From positions 1 to 22,430 of the forward strand of contig CALLDR010000097.1 in NCBI GenBank assembly GCA_937997955.1: a DNA stretch of 22,430 nt, in the 5' to 3' direction. This stretch comes from an uncultured Emergencia sp. (GTDB taxonomy: Bacteria; Bacillota; Clostridia; Peptostreptococcales; Anaerovoracaceae). The translations under genes were made by a program, and so were the position numbers. The notes beneath the pieces are model-generated. The model saw only the letters and a list, made by a program, of their open reading frames with translations, ran no database searches and was not told where the DNA came from. Shown here piece by piece: positions 1 to 7,167 of the stretch (the stretch's first letter is position 1; every line of letters starts with the position of its first letter).

Positions 1-43
1 ACCACGTCGAAATATGGAAGTAAATGTAAAATTGTCGACAAAA

Positions 44-72
44 TTCGACAGCAAATGCCGAACACTGTCGAA
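44..72. repeat. Inverted repeat TTCGACAG / CTGTCGAA
   Basis: A perfect 8-bp inverted repeat occupies 44-51 and 65-72, separated by 13 nt. An 8-bp palindrome TGTCGACA sits just before it at 33-40, so the TGTCGA core recurs three times in 40 bp. This could be an operator for a gene left of the window or a weak hairpin. No gene could be assigned to it. Confidence 0.35.
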
Positions 73-274
73 ACGTTCCCTTATGAATGCGTGAGAAAGG
101 GCGCCAGAAAAGACATCAGACCGAAAAGATCCCGGCGGATGGCGCGCAGGGGAGCAAAGGGAGTAAGGAAGCAGGAGGATATGAATCATTATCCTATAAA
201 CCATTACAGCTGGACTGGAAAGCTGGACTGGGACGGCCGGTCAGGCCGCGGGGACCAAAACGGTAGAATAACCG

Positions 275-353
275 CCATGGGCCCAGGCTGTGATGAGCCG
301 GTTCGCGAGCCCCTTCCATGGGCCCGAGCTGTGATGAGCCGGTCCGCGAGCCC
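275..353. repeat. 38-bp direct repeat, two copies
   Basis: Copies at 275-312 and 316-353 differ at three positions and are separated by 3 nt (41-bp period). Each begins CCATGGGCCC and contains GCTGTGATGAGCCGG. There is no coding frame with obvious meaning and no flanking transposase. Confidence 0.8.
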
Positions 354-376
354 AGCCCGCAGAATCAAACCGCTGG

Positions 377-435
377 ACTGGCCGGGAAATCAGCCAACTG
401 GCCAGGAAATCAGTCAAATGACCGGAAATCAGTCA
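377..435. repeat. About 20-bp tandem repeat, three units
   Basis: Units at 377-396, 397-416 and 417-435 share the pattern ACTGGCCNGGAAATCAGTCA, and the last is one base shorter. A partial fourth copy (ACTGGCC, 436-442) runs into the 3' end of the ferredoxin gene. The ferredoxin TGA stop (429-431 on the minus strand) lies inside the third unit. Three contiguous imperfect units without spacers do not make a CRISPR array. Confidence 0.75.
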
Positions 436-623
436 ACTGGCCGCGGTTCGTTGACGAAGGTGATGGCCTCCGCCGGGCAGGTCTGCTCACAGACGCCGCA
501 GAGGCGGCAGAGCCGGCCGATGACAGCGACGCTGTCTTCAATGGTCGGGACGCTGAAAGGACAGTCGGCGGCACATTCGCCGCAGCCGACGCATTTTTCC
601 GTATCGATCTTCATGTAAGCCAT
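429..623 (-). CDS. 4Fe-4S dicluster ferredoxin
   Basis: This 64-residue soluble protein is a bacterial-type ferredoxin, a low-potential electron carrier. Two complete cluster-binding motifs are visible: Cys11-Cys14-Cys17 with Cys21 and Cys39-Cys42-Cys45 with Cys49, each closing with Cys-Pro in the usual C-x2-C-x2-C-x3-C-P pattern. Its length is typical of clostridial 2[4Fe-4S] ferredoxins. The ATG at 621-623 is preceded by AAGGAG (635-640, read on the minus strand), a slightly long but usable spacing, and by a good promoter at 690-718. A second Met at codon 4 is too far from the AGGAG to be preferred. It is transcribed divergently from the pantothenate operon. Its redox partner cannot be named. 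The final codons run into the 20-bp tandem repeat, so the C-terminal tail may vary between strains. Confidence 0.93.
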   Translation of the reverse strand: MAYMKIDTEKCVGCGECAADCPFSVPTIEDSVAVIGRLCRLCGVCEQTCPAEAITFVNEPRPVD

Positions 624-689
624 AGATTGTGTTTCTCCTTATGTGATATATTGTTTTTTGTGATATGTGATTTCAGTGATGTCTTTTTC

Positions 690-718
690 ATCATATCATA
701 AAAATTTACTCTGTACAA
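690..718 (-). promoter_or_regulatory. Sigma-A-type promoter of the ferredoxin gene
   Basis: Read on the minus strand, TTGTAC (713-718) and TATGAT (690-695) are separated by exactly 17 bp. They match the consensus hexamers at 4/6 and 5/6. The predicted start lies about 60 bp upstream of the ferredoxin ATG. The -35 hexamer overlaps that of the divergent pantothenate promoter. Confidence 0.65.
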
Positions 719-740
719 ATCATTTTAATCGTGTTATATT
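712..740 (+). promoter_or_regulatory. Probable promoter of the pantothenate operon
   Basis: TGTACA (712-717) and TATATT (735-740) are separated by 17 bp. The -10 is good (5/6) and the -35 moderate (4/6). Transcription from about 747 would give a leader of about 134 nt containing the hairpin at 795-832. It would also exclude the upstream in-frame GTG at 746 as a usable start for panG. Confidence 0.5.
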
Positions 741-794
741 AATGTGTGGATGGCATTCAATCGAAGCTGTACCATATTTCAGAACTTTTACCAG

Positions 795-832
795 GCCTTT
801 CAGGCTGCATCGAAGCGAGCGGCACTGAAGGC
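795..832 (+). ncRNA. Candidate 'pan' RNA motif in the panG leader
   Basis: The transcript can fold into one long hairpin. GCCTTTCAG (795-803) pairs with CTGAAGGC (825-832), leaving one bulged U. GCTGC (804-808) pairs with GCGGC (819-823), and TCG (810-812) pairs with CGA (816-818) around a 3-nt loop. A single adenosine bulges on each strand, A809 and A824. The described pan motif is a hairpin with two conserved bulged adenosines in the leaders of pantothenate operons of Bacillota, and this fits both in shape and position. I matched it from memory of the fold, not by a covariance search. Confidence 0.6.
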
Positions 833-880
833 AGAGACTGCGCATCTCATATCCCTCTCTTCACAATGGAGGTGATCGGT

Positions 881-1723
881 ATGAAAGCAGGTTTTATAGG
901 AGCCGGAAAGGTCGGCTTCTCTCTCGGAAAATATCTGGCCGAAGGCGGCGTCCCTGTTGCAGGCTATTACAGCCGCAGCAAGTCGTCCGCGGAGGAGGCG
1001 GCTGCTTTTACAGGCAGCAGATATTATGAAGCTTTAGCAGATATTGTAGATGACAGTGATACCCTGTTCGTTACGGTGCCCGACGGCATCATCGGCGAGA
1101 TATGGGATGACATGCGAGGTCTGCAGGTAAAGGGAAAGAAAATATGTCACTGCAGCGGTTCGATTTCATCGGCCGCTTTTTTAGATGCCGAAGCTCTCGG
1201 CGCATACAGCTATTCTGTCCATCCGCTCTACGCAGTCAGCGACAAGTACCAGTCGTGGAAGGAGCTGTCCAAGGCGTATTTCGCCATCGAAGGCAGCCCG
1301 GAGCATCTTGAGGAGCTGCGGCAGGTCTTTGCCGGTCTCGGGAACAAAGTGGTTTCCATCGATACGTCAAAGAAGACCCTGTACCACGCGGCAGCCGTCA
1401 TGGTCAGCAACCAGATGGCGGCCCTGGCCGATATAGGGGCCGGGCTTCTGTGCCAGTGCGGCTTTGACCCTTTGGACGCGGCCGCGGCGCTGGGCCCTTT
1501 GATCGAGGGAAACGCCGTGCAGATCGCGCGGGTCGGGGCGGAAAAGGCTTTGACAGGTCCGGTGGAACGGGGAGACGCGTCCACGGTACGCAGGCACCTG
1601 GAGGTGCTGGAAGAGCCGGAACGGTCGGTCTACCTGCAGCTTTCCCGGCGGCTTGTAGAGATTGCGGAGAGAAAACATCCTGAAAGGAACTATGAGGAAT
1701 TAGAAAAGGAGCTAGAACAATGA
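881..1723 (+). CDS. panG: PanG-type ketopantoate reductase (Rossmann/DUF2520)
   Basis: The 280-residue product probably reduces 2-dehydropantoate to pantoate with NAD(P)H, the second step of pantothenate synthesis. An N-terminal nucleotide-binding motif, GFIGAGKVG, starts at residue 4. It is followed by a Rossmann-like half with the segments TLFVTVPDG and HCSGSISS, and then by a helical DUF2520 half containing YHAAAVMVSNQ. This is the PanG class described in Francisella and some Bacillota, not the classical PanE. The ATG at 881 is chosen because GGAGGTGATC lies just upstream. An in-frame GTG at 746 would add 45 residues that lack the Rossmann start and would sit at the predicted transcription start. 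The stop overlaps the panB start as ATGA, which implies translational coupling. The assignment rests strongly on the panBCD context. Confidence 0.85.
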   Translation: MKAGFIGAGKVGFSLGKYLAEGGVPVAGYYSRSKSSAEEAAAFTGSRYYEALADIVDDSDTLFVTVPDGIIGEIWDDMRGLQVKGKKICHCSGSISSAAFLDAEALGAYSYSVHPLYAVSDKYQSWKELSKAYFAIEGSPEHLEELRQVFAGLGNKVVSIDTSKKTLYHAAAVMVSNQMAALADIGAGLLCQCGFDPLDAAAALGPLIEGNAVQIARVGAEKALTGPVERGDASTVRRHLEVLEEPERSVYLQLSRRLVEIAERKHPERNYEELEKELEQ

Positions 1724-2547
1724 AGAACACAGTAGCCACATTCAAGCAGATGAAAGCAGACGGAGAAAAGATCGCGATGCTGACGGCATATGATTATTCT
1801 ACCGCCAAACTGATGGATGAATCCGGCGTCAATGCCATTTTGATCGGGGATTCCCTTGGCATGACCATGCTGGGTTATGAGGATACTTTGTCTGTGACCA
1901 TGGAGGACATGATCCACCATACGGCGGCCGTGACCCGGGGCGCGAAGAACGCTCTGGTCATCGCGGATATGCCGTTTATGAGCTACCAGACGTCGGTCTA
2001 TGACGCCGTGGTCAACGCGGGAAGGCTGATGAAGGAAGGCAGAGCCCAGGCTGTGAAGCTGGAAGGCGGCGCGGCTGTCTGCCCGCAGATCAAAGCCATC
2101 GTCGACGCCCAGATCCCCGTCATGGGGCATATCGGCCTGACGCCGCAGTCGATCAACGCTTTCGGCGGTTTTAAGGTTCAGGGCAAGAGCGAAGCGGACG
2201 CACGGAGGATTCTGGACGAGGCCAAGGCCATCGAGGAAGCCGGCGCGTTTTCCATGGTGCTGGAATGTGTACCGGCCAAGCTGGCGGAGCTGATTTCCAA
2301 ATCCGTGTCCATTCCGACCATCGGCATCGGCGCGGGCGCTGGCTGCGACGGACAGGTGCTGGTCTATCAGGACATGCTGGCGCTGTTCTCCGACTTTAAG
2401 CCGAAGTTCGTCAAGCACTTCGCCAATGCCGGAGAGGTCATGAAGCAGGGTTTTGCCGGCTATATCCAGGAGGTCAAAGCAGGCACCTTCCCGGCGGAAG
2501 AGCATACCTTTAAGATTTCCGATGATGTTTTAAATAAATTATATTAG
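1720..2547 (+). CDS. panB: 3-methyl-2-oxobutanoate hydroxymethyltransferase
   Basis: PanB transfers a one-carbon unit from methylenetetrahydrofolate to 2-oxoisovalerate to give ketopantoate, the committed step towards pantothenate and CoA. The 275-residue protein has the family's usual length and shows the expected active-site residues. Asp44 in LIGDSLGM, Asp83 in IADMPF and Glu115 in KLEGG correspond to the Mg2+ ligands, and Glu182 in LECVPA corresponds to the catalytic glutamate. The signature around HTAAVTRGA is intact. The start overlaps the panG stop by 4 nt. It is a cytoplasmic enzyme, forming a decamer in known family members. Nothing suggests damage. Confidence 0.97.
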   Translation: MKNTVATFKQMKADGEKIAMLTAYDYSTAKLMDESGVNAILIGDSLGMTMLGYEDTLSVTMEDMIHHTAAVTRGAKNALVIADMPFMSYQTSVYDAVVNAGRLMKEGRAQAVKLEGGAAVCPQIKAIVDAQIPVMGHIGLTPQSINAFGGFKVQGKSEADARRILDEAKAIEEAGAFSMVLECVPAKLAELISKSVSIPTIGIGAGAGCDGQVLVYQDMLALFSDFKPKFVKHFANAGEVMKQGFAGYIQEVKAGTFPAEEHTFKISDDVLNKLY

Positions 2548-2577
2548 TATATCTTAGTATTTTGGAGGTTCATTCTG

Positions 2578-3423
2578 ATGAAAGTAGTTAAAACCATTGA
2601 AGAAGTGAGAGAGGCGGTCAGCGGCTGGCGGGCGGAGGGCCTGTCCGTAGGTCTGGTGCCGACCATGGGATTCCTGCACGAGGGACACAAGAGCCTGATC
2701 GTCCGCGCGGCAGCTGAAAACGACAGAGTCGTCGTCAGCGATTTTGTCAATCCGACCCAGTTCGGCCCGAGCGAAGACCTGGAAAGCTATCCGCGGGATC
2801 TGAACCGGGACGCGGCCCTCTGTGAGGAGGCCGGCGCGGCTTTGATCTTCAATCCTGAAGTCGATGAGATGTATGCGCCAGACGCGACCACCTTTGTCAA
2901 CATGACAGGACCGTCGGAGGATCTGTGCGGCATGTCCAGACCGATCCACTTCCGCGGCGTCTGCACGGTGGTTTCCAAGCTGTTCAACATCGTAAAGCCG
3001 GACAGAGCCTACTTTGGTCAGAAGGACGCTCAGCAGCTGGCGGTCATCAGGCGGATGGTCCGCGATCTGAACTTTGATATCCAGATCGTAGGCTGTCCTA
3101 TCGTCCGCGAGGCGGACGGCCTGGCAAAGAGCTCCCGGAACACCTACCTGTCCGCGGAAGAGCGGCAGGCGGCCCTGGTGCTGAGCCAGGCGGTAAAGCT
3201 GGGCCGCGACATGGCGGAAGCCGGTGAGAAATCCGCCGATGCCATCGTTGACGCCATGAAAAAGCACATCGAGGCGGAGCCGCTGGCAAAGATCGACTAT
3301 GTGAAGGCGGTAGACGCCGTTTCGGTTTCTCCTGTATCGGAGATGAAGCCGCCTGTACTGGTGGCCATGGCCGTCTACATCGGCAAGACCAGGCTGATCG
3401 ATAACTTTATCTATGAAGGGTAA
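2578..3423 (+). CDS. panC: Pantothenate synthetase (pantoate-beta-alanine ligase)
   Basis: PanC condenses pantoate with beta-alanine at the cost of ATP going to AMP. The 281-residue protein has the nucleotidyltransferase HxGH motif within PTMGFLHEGH (His34 and Gly36-His37), the pantoate-binding stretch NPTQFGPSEDLESYPR, the GQKDAQQ segment and a KMSKS-like loop, KSSRNTYLS. A strong TTGGAGG ribosome site precedes the ATG, and only 30 nt separate it from panB. It receives products from both arms of the pathway encoded in the same operon: pantoate from PanB/PanG and beta-alanine from PanD. Length and motifs are typical. Confidence 0.97.
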   Translation: MKVVKTIEEVREAVSGWRAEGLSVGLVPTMGFLHEGHKSLIVRAAAENDRVVVSDFVNPTQFGPSEDLESYPRDLNRDAALCEEAGAALIFNPEVDEMYAPDATTFVNMTGPSEDLCGMSRPIHFRGVCTVVSKLFNIVKPDRAYFGQKDAQQLAVIRRMVRDLNFDIQIVGCPIVREADGLAKSSRNTYLSAEERQAALVLSQAVKLGRDMAEAGEKSADAIVDAMKKHIEAEPLAKIDYVKAVDAVSVSPVSEMKPPVLVAMAVYIGKTRLIDNFIYEG

Positions 3424-3441
3424 CTTGGAGGAGACAGATAC

Positions 3442-3831
3442 ATGTACTTGAATATGTTAAAAGGAAAGATTCACAGAGCGACTGTGATGCAGGCGGAGCT
3501 GGACTACGTGGGAAGCATCACGGTGGACTCTGAGCTGCTGGAGGCTTCCGGCATTCTGGAATACGAAAAAGTCCAGATCGTGGATATCAACAACGGAGAG
3601 CGTTTTGAGACCTATACCATCGCCGGAGAACCGGGCAGCGGCATGATCTGCCTCAACGGCGCGGCGGCCCGCTGCGTTCAGAAAGGGGACAAGATCATCA
3701 TCATGGCCTACTGCCAGATGACGCCGGAAGAGGTGAAGGACAATCCGCCTCGGGTGGTCTTTGTGGACGACGACAACAAGGTCAGCCGCGTGACCAGATA
3801 CGAGAAGCACGGTCGACTGGAAGATATGTAA
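3442..3831 (+). CDS. panD: Aspartate 1-decarboxylase, pyruvoyl-dependent
   Basis: PanD decarboxylates L-aspartate to beta-alanine for PanC. The 129-residue proenzyme contains the self-cleavage site Gly24-Ser25 in YVGSITVD. Ser25 would become the N-terminal pyruvoyl group of the alpha chain. The N-terminal MLKGKIHRA and the later NGAAAR segment are also typical. The start at 3442 places the cleavage site at residues 24-25, as in E. coli PanD, and GGAGGAG lies just upstream. It is the last gene of the operon, 18 nt after panC and followed by a terminator-like hairpin. Confidence 0.97.
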   Translation: MYLNMLKGKIHRATVMQAELDYVGSITVDSELLEASGILEYEKVQIVDINNGERFETYTIAGEPGSGMICLNGAAARCVQKGDKIIIMAYCQMTPEEVKDNPPRVVFVDDDNKVSRVTRYEKHGRLEDM

Positions 3832-3873
3832 TATAGCAGCGTATAGATACAAGGTCTATATTGTGGAAAGGAG

Positions 3874-3931
3874 AGAAAGCCTCGGCCCCTCTGGCGGAAA
3901 CGCCGGCGGGCGCCCGGGACTTTCTTTTTTT
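3874..3931 (+). terminator. Intrinsic terminator after panD
   Basis: AGAAAG (3874-3879) pairs with CTTTCT (3920-3925). The stem continues, after one C/A mismatch, with CTCGG (3881-3885) against CCGGG (3914-3918), including one G-U pair. An inner GGCG-GAAA-CGCC hairpin caps it. A T-rich run follows through 3931. The long, branched stem is less tidy than the other terminators here, but its position fits the end of the pan operon. Confidence 0.6.
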
Positions 3932-3966
3932 GCGGCGCGGGGAGGGCCTTTGCCGGAGATATTTCG

Positions 3967-3995
3967 TTGACCAATTCTTCAAAAGCGAGTATACT
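3967..3995 (+). promoter_or_regulatory. Sigma-A-type promoter before the B3/B4-domain gene
   Basis: TTGACC (3967-3972) and TATACT (3990-3995) are separated by 17 bp, each 5/6 to consensus. The predicted start near 4002 leaves a leader of about 35 nt ending in a strong AAGGAGG. It starts the group running to 7450. Confidence 0.75.
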
Positions 3996-4036
3996 TTATC
4001 GTAGAAAAGCAAATTTAAATATAAGGAGGCACATTC

Positions 4037-4723
4037 ATGCTAACCATCAAAAAAGATCCGTCGTTTACAGAAAAACAGGTGCCGTTTGCGGTGCTGGAGG
4101 TCCACTTCCCAGAGGACAAGAGCCAGTGGGATCTGGAGGCCTTTGAAGCGCTGAAGGAGGCGGAGCTGGCGGAGATCCGCGGACGCTTCGCAGGAGATAC
4201 AGAGAATGAAGCGGGAGCCTATGAGCGGAAGGCCGTCTTCGGCGAGAACCCGTATTTCAGATATTTTAAGAAGTTCAAGAAGAGCTATCCGATCATGATG
4301 CAGCTGGAATCCTATCTGCTGAAGGGCAGACCGTTTCCGAGCGGCAATCCTATCAACGAGATCGCTTTTTTGGCTGAGCTGAAGACACATATTCTGCTGG
4401 GCAGTCACGATATCGACAGAATCGAGGGTGACATGGTGCTGTTCTGCGGTACGGAAAAGACAGATTTTCCGGGGATGCGGGGAGAGACGATCCATATCTA
4501 TCCCGGCGATGTCAGCGCCCGCGACGATAAAGATATCATTCTGAGCATGATCGCGGGAGCCGACGACCGAACCTATATTACCGAGGACAGCCGCAACGTG
4601 GCGTACATCTTCTTCGGCACGAACCAGACGCCGGACGACCAGTTTGACCAGATGGCGGAGCTTCTGTCCCGCTACATCCACACCTTGGCCCCTGCGGCGG
4701 AGGTTCAGCTGGTCAGAGCGTAA
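4037..4723 (+). CDS. B3/B4 tRNA-binding-domain protein
   Basis: This 228-residue soluble protein resembles the stand-alone B3/B4 domain family, related to the B3/B4 region of the phenylalanyl-tRNA synthetase beta subunit. That region carries editing activity in the synthetase. Recognisable stretches include NPYFRYFKKFKKSYPIM, PSGNPINEIAFLAEL and, near the C-terminus, the DxxxITEDSRNVAYIFFG region. It lacks the catalytic synthetase core, so it is not a truncated PheT. The function of stand-alone members is not established. Editing of mischarged or damaged aminoacyl-tRNA is a reasonable guess. The ATG follows ATAAGGAGG closely. It sits 36 nt upstream of the methionine sulfoxide reductase fusion and probably shares its transcript. 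Confidence 0.8.
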   Translation: MLTIKKDPSFTEKQVPFAVLEVHFPEDKSQWDLEAFEALKEAELAEIRGRFAGDTENEAGAYERKAVFGENPYFRYFKKFKKSYPIMMQLESYLLKGRPFPSGNPINEIAFLAELKTHILLGSHDIDRIEGDMVLFCGTEKTDFPGMRGETIHIYPGDVSARDDKDIILSMIAGADDRTYITEDSRNVAYIFFGTNQTPDDQFDQMAELLSRYIHTLAPAAEVQLVRA

Positions 4724-4759
4724 GACGGACGGAGCAGGAGAAAGGGGAACTGAGAAAAG

Positions 4760-5731
4760 ATGAAAAAAACCATATATCTGGCAGGCGGTTGTTTCTGGGG
4801 CCTGCAGAAGCTGTTGAAGGAGATACCGGGCGTTCTGCGCACGGTCAGCGGTTACGCCAACGGCAGCGGAGAAGCGGAGGCCGACTATGAGACTGTCTGC
4901 ACGGGACGCACCGGCTTCCGCGAGACGGTGCGGGCGGATTACGATACGGACGAGGTCACCCTGGACCGGCTGCTCTTCTCTTTCTTTGACGTCATCGACC
5001 TGGCCGCGGTGAATCGGCAGGGCAACGACGTGGGAACCCAGTACCAGAGCGGCGTGTACTGGGAGCCGGGAGACGAAGAGACCGCCAGGACAGCGGCCCG
5101 CGTAAGCGGTATCGTAAGAGAACGATGCGAGGCTTTCGCCGTTGAGCTGAAGCCTCTGAAGAACTTCTTTCCGGCAGAGGACTACCATCAGGACTATCTG
5201 GACAGGTTTCCCGGCGGCTACTGCCACATCTCGCCCCTGGCCATCAAAAGGATTCCGGCGGAGCAGATCGATCCGGGCCGTTATCCGCGGCCGGAAGAAC
5301 AGGTTATACGGGAGAAGCTGTCCGAGCTGCAGTACGCCGTGACCCAGAAGGCAGGCACAGAACCTCCCTTTGACAACGCCTTCTGGGACTTCGACCAGCC
5401 TGGCATCTACGTGGACGTGGTGACGGGCGAGCCTTTGTTCACATCAAAGGAAAAGTTTGAAAGCGACTGCGGCTGGCCTGCCTTTTCCGCGCCGGTAGAG
5501 GCGGGAACCGTGACGGAGCTGGAGGACCGCTCCTTCGGCATGGCGCGCACGGAGGTCAGAAGCCGCAGCGGCAACTCCCACCTGGGGCACGTGTTCCGGG
5601 GGCCTTACGAAGGGCCTGACGGCGTGCGGTACTGCATCAACAGCGCGGCCCTGCGCTTTGTACCCTTTGATGAAATGGAAGAGGCAGGATACGGCTGGCT
5701 GAAAAACAGAATTACAGAGGAAGCGGAATAA
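4760..5731 (+). CDS. msrAB: Bifunctional methionine sulfoxide reductase MsrA-MsrB
   Basis: This 323-residue fusion repairs both stereoisomers of methionine sulfoxide in the cytoplasm. Residues 1 to about 160 form MsrA, with the catalytic Cys11 in GGCFWGLQ and the conserved NRQGNDVGTQYQSGVYW segment. Residues from about 170 onward form MsrB. It has CGWPAFS, whose Cys is a likely resolving residue, then GNSHLGHVF and the catalytic Cys292 in RYCINSAALRF. The two CxxC zinc-binding motifs of many MsrB proteins are absent, as in other MsrA-MsrB fusions. There is no signal peptide. It lies between the B3/B4 protein and a Rieske-type oxidoreductase, all on one strand, which suggests an oxidative-damage theme. 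Confidence 0.95.
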   Translation: MKKTIYLAGGCFWGLQKLLKEIPGVLRTVSGYANGSGEAEADYETVCTGRTGFRETVRADYDTDEVTLDRLLFSFFDVIDLAAVNRQGNDVGTQYQSGVYWEPGDEETARTAARVSGIVRERCEAFAVELKPLKNFFPAEDYHQDYLDRFPGGYCHISPLAIKRIPAEQIDPGRYPRPEEQVIREKLSELQYAVTQKAGTEPPFDNAFWDFDQPGIYVDVVTGEPLFTSKEKFESDCGWPAFSAPVEAGTVTELEDRSFGMARTEVRSRSGNSHLGHVFRGPYEGPDGVRYCINSAALRFVPFDEMEEAGYGWLKNRITEEAE

Positions 5732-5790
5732 CTTTAACGGGTATTTTTTCGCTCTGCGGGTATGCTATCTGTCAGAGGGGAGGAAAGACC

Positions 5791-7167
5791 ATGGCTTCCA
5801 TTTGGGAAAGAGACGGGAAGATGCCCGCGTATCCTGCCATCGACGCGGACCGAAGGACGGAGACGCTGGTGATCGGCGGCGGTATGACCGGCCTTCTGTG
5901 CGGACATTTTCTGCGGGAACAAAACGGAGAATATCTGATCCTGGAAAAGGACAGGATCGCGGGCGGCGTGACGAAGAATACCACAGCCAAGCTGACCTGG
6001 CAGCACGGTATGATCTATACGAAGCTGAGAAGAGCTTTTGGCACAGAGGGGGCGGCGGCCTATCTCGCGGCAGGCACCCAGGCGCTGGACGCCTACGGGA
6101 GGATCGTCAGAGAGAGGGATATCGCCTGCGGCTATGAGAAGAAGAACAACTTCGTCTACGGACTGACCTCCGTGGAAAAAGCGGATCTGATCGAGGAGGC
6201 GGAGACGATTCGCTGTCTGGGCGGCAGGGCAGTGTATACGGAAAGGGCGGAGATTCCGCTGCGCATTACTGGGGCCGTAAAGACTTTCGATCAGGCCAGC
6301 TTTCATCCGCTGCTGTTTTTGTCGGAGCTGGCCGTCGGACTGAACGTCTGTGAGCACAGCGCCGTCACCGGCGTGGAACGAGCGGGGAACGGATATCGGG
6401 TCCAGGTGAGGACCGCGGACGGCAGAAGGTTTCAGGTAAGGGCTGAGAGGATCATCGCGGCTTCCCATTTTCCACTGCTGCAGCCCTGGGGCATGTACTT
6501 CATGAAGCTGTATCAGCAGCGGTCTTACGTTCTGGCGCTGAAGGGAACCGGTCTTCCGCCGCTGAAGGGCATGTATATCGGCGCGGCCCAAGGCAGTCTG
6601 TCCTTCCGCGGATGGCGGGACACTTTGCTCCTGGGCGGCTTTGGCGGACGTACTGGCAGGTCAGGCGGCGGATATGACGCACTGCGGGCCCAGGCGTCCA
6701 AGCTGTTTCCCGCCTGTCAGGTGGAGGCGGCCTGGGCGGCCCAGGACTGCATGAGCCTGGACGGCGTGCCCTATATCGGCCCTTATTCCAGACATCTGCC
6801 AGGGGTCTTTGTGGCCAGCGGCTACAACAAATGGGGCATGACCGGTGCCATGGCGGCGGCGCTGGCCCTGACCGGACAGATGGACCGGGAGATCGCCAAG
6901 GTGTTCCGGCCCGACCGGACCATGCTGCGGCGGCAGCTCTTTGTCAACGGGTTCACGTCGGCGAAGAACCTTTTGACCCCTGGGACACCCAGATGTACCC
7001 ACATGGGCTGCGCTCTGAAGTGGAACCGGCAGGAGCACAGCTGGGACTGTCCGTGCCACGGGTCCCGGTTTGAGCGGGGCGGAGCCGTTATCAACGATCC
7101 GGCCCAAAGCCCACTATACGAAAAAGCGAAGGAGACGAGAGATGAAACAGATCAAACTAAAGCCTGA
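5791..7167 (+). CDS. FAD-dependent oxidoreductase with C-terminal Rieske domain (YhfW-like)
   Basis: The 458-residue protein joins a DAO-type FAD domain to a Rieske [2Fe-2S] domain, an architecture like the poorly characterised Bacillus YhfW family. The dinucleotide-binding motif LVIGGGMTGLLCG lies near residue 27, followed by EKDRIAGGVTKNTTAKLTWQHG. The Rieske ligands are Cys402 and His404 (CTHMGC), then Cys420 and His423 (CPCHGS). The second Cys of each motif (407 and 422) could form the usual stabilising disulfide. No signal peptide or membrane segment is apparent, so it is probably cytoplasmic. GGGGAGGAAAG supports the ATG. The substrate is unknown. Its last 26 nt overlap the next gene. 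A long antisense open frame across this gene reflects codon bias only. Confidence 0.88.
   Translation: MASIWERDGKMPAYPAIDADRRTETLVIGGGMTGLLCGHFLREQNGEYLILEKDRIAGGVTKNTTAKLTWQHGMIYTKLRRAFGTEGAAAYLAAGTQALDAYGRIVRERDIACGYEKKNNFVYGLTSVEKADLIEEAETIRCLGGRAVYTERAEIPLRITGAVKTFDQASFHPLLFLSELAVGLNVCEHSAVTGVERAGNGYRVQVRTADGRRFQVRAERIIAASHFPLLQPWGMYFMKLYQQRSYVLALKGTGLPPLKGMYIGAAQGSLSFRGWRDTLLLGGFGGRTGRSGGGYDALRAQASKLFPACQVEAAWAAQDCMSLDGVPYIGPYSRHLPGVFVASGYNKWGMTGAMAAALALTGQMDREIAKVFRPDRTMLRRQLFVNGFTSAKNLLTPGTPRCTHMGCALKWNRQEHSWDCPCHGSRFERGGAVINDPAQSPLYEKAKETRDETDQTKA

Larger units (their letters stand above)
1..428. other. Repeat-rich region without a convincing gene
   Basis: No reading frame here looks like a recognisable protein. 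The plus-strand frames through it are low in complexity and run antisense into the ferredoxin gene. The stretch contains an 8-bp inverted repeat (44-51 with 65-72), a doubled 11-mer AGCTGGACTGG (208-218 and 221-231), a 38-bp direct repeat (275-312 and 316-353) and a three-unit tandem repeat (377-435). It lies downstream of the ferredoxin gene, so part of it may be that gene's 3' untranslated region. I saw no clear U-tract terminator for the ferredoxin transcript. Confidence 0.6.

Noticed and set aside
377..435. Possible CRISPR array
   Set aside because: Only three contiguous imperfect 20-bp units, no spacers and no cas genes in the window.
55..618. Long plus-strand open frame across the left region
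   Set aside because: It runs through non-coding repeats and antisense to the clear ferredoxin gene, and its product is low-complexity with no recognisable motif.
3098..3289. Small Pro/Arg-rich minus-strand frame inside panC
   Set aside because: Shadow of panC in a GC-rich antisense frame, with no independent evidence.
4040..5227. Long minus-strand frame opposite the B3/B4 and msrAB genes
   Set aside because: It spans two genes with strong family motifs on the other strand and has no start signal.
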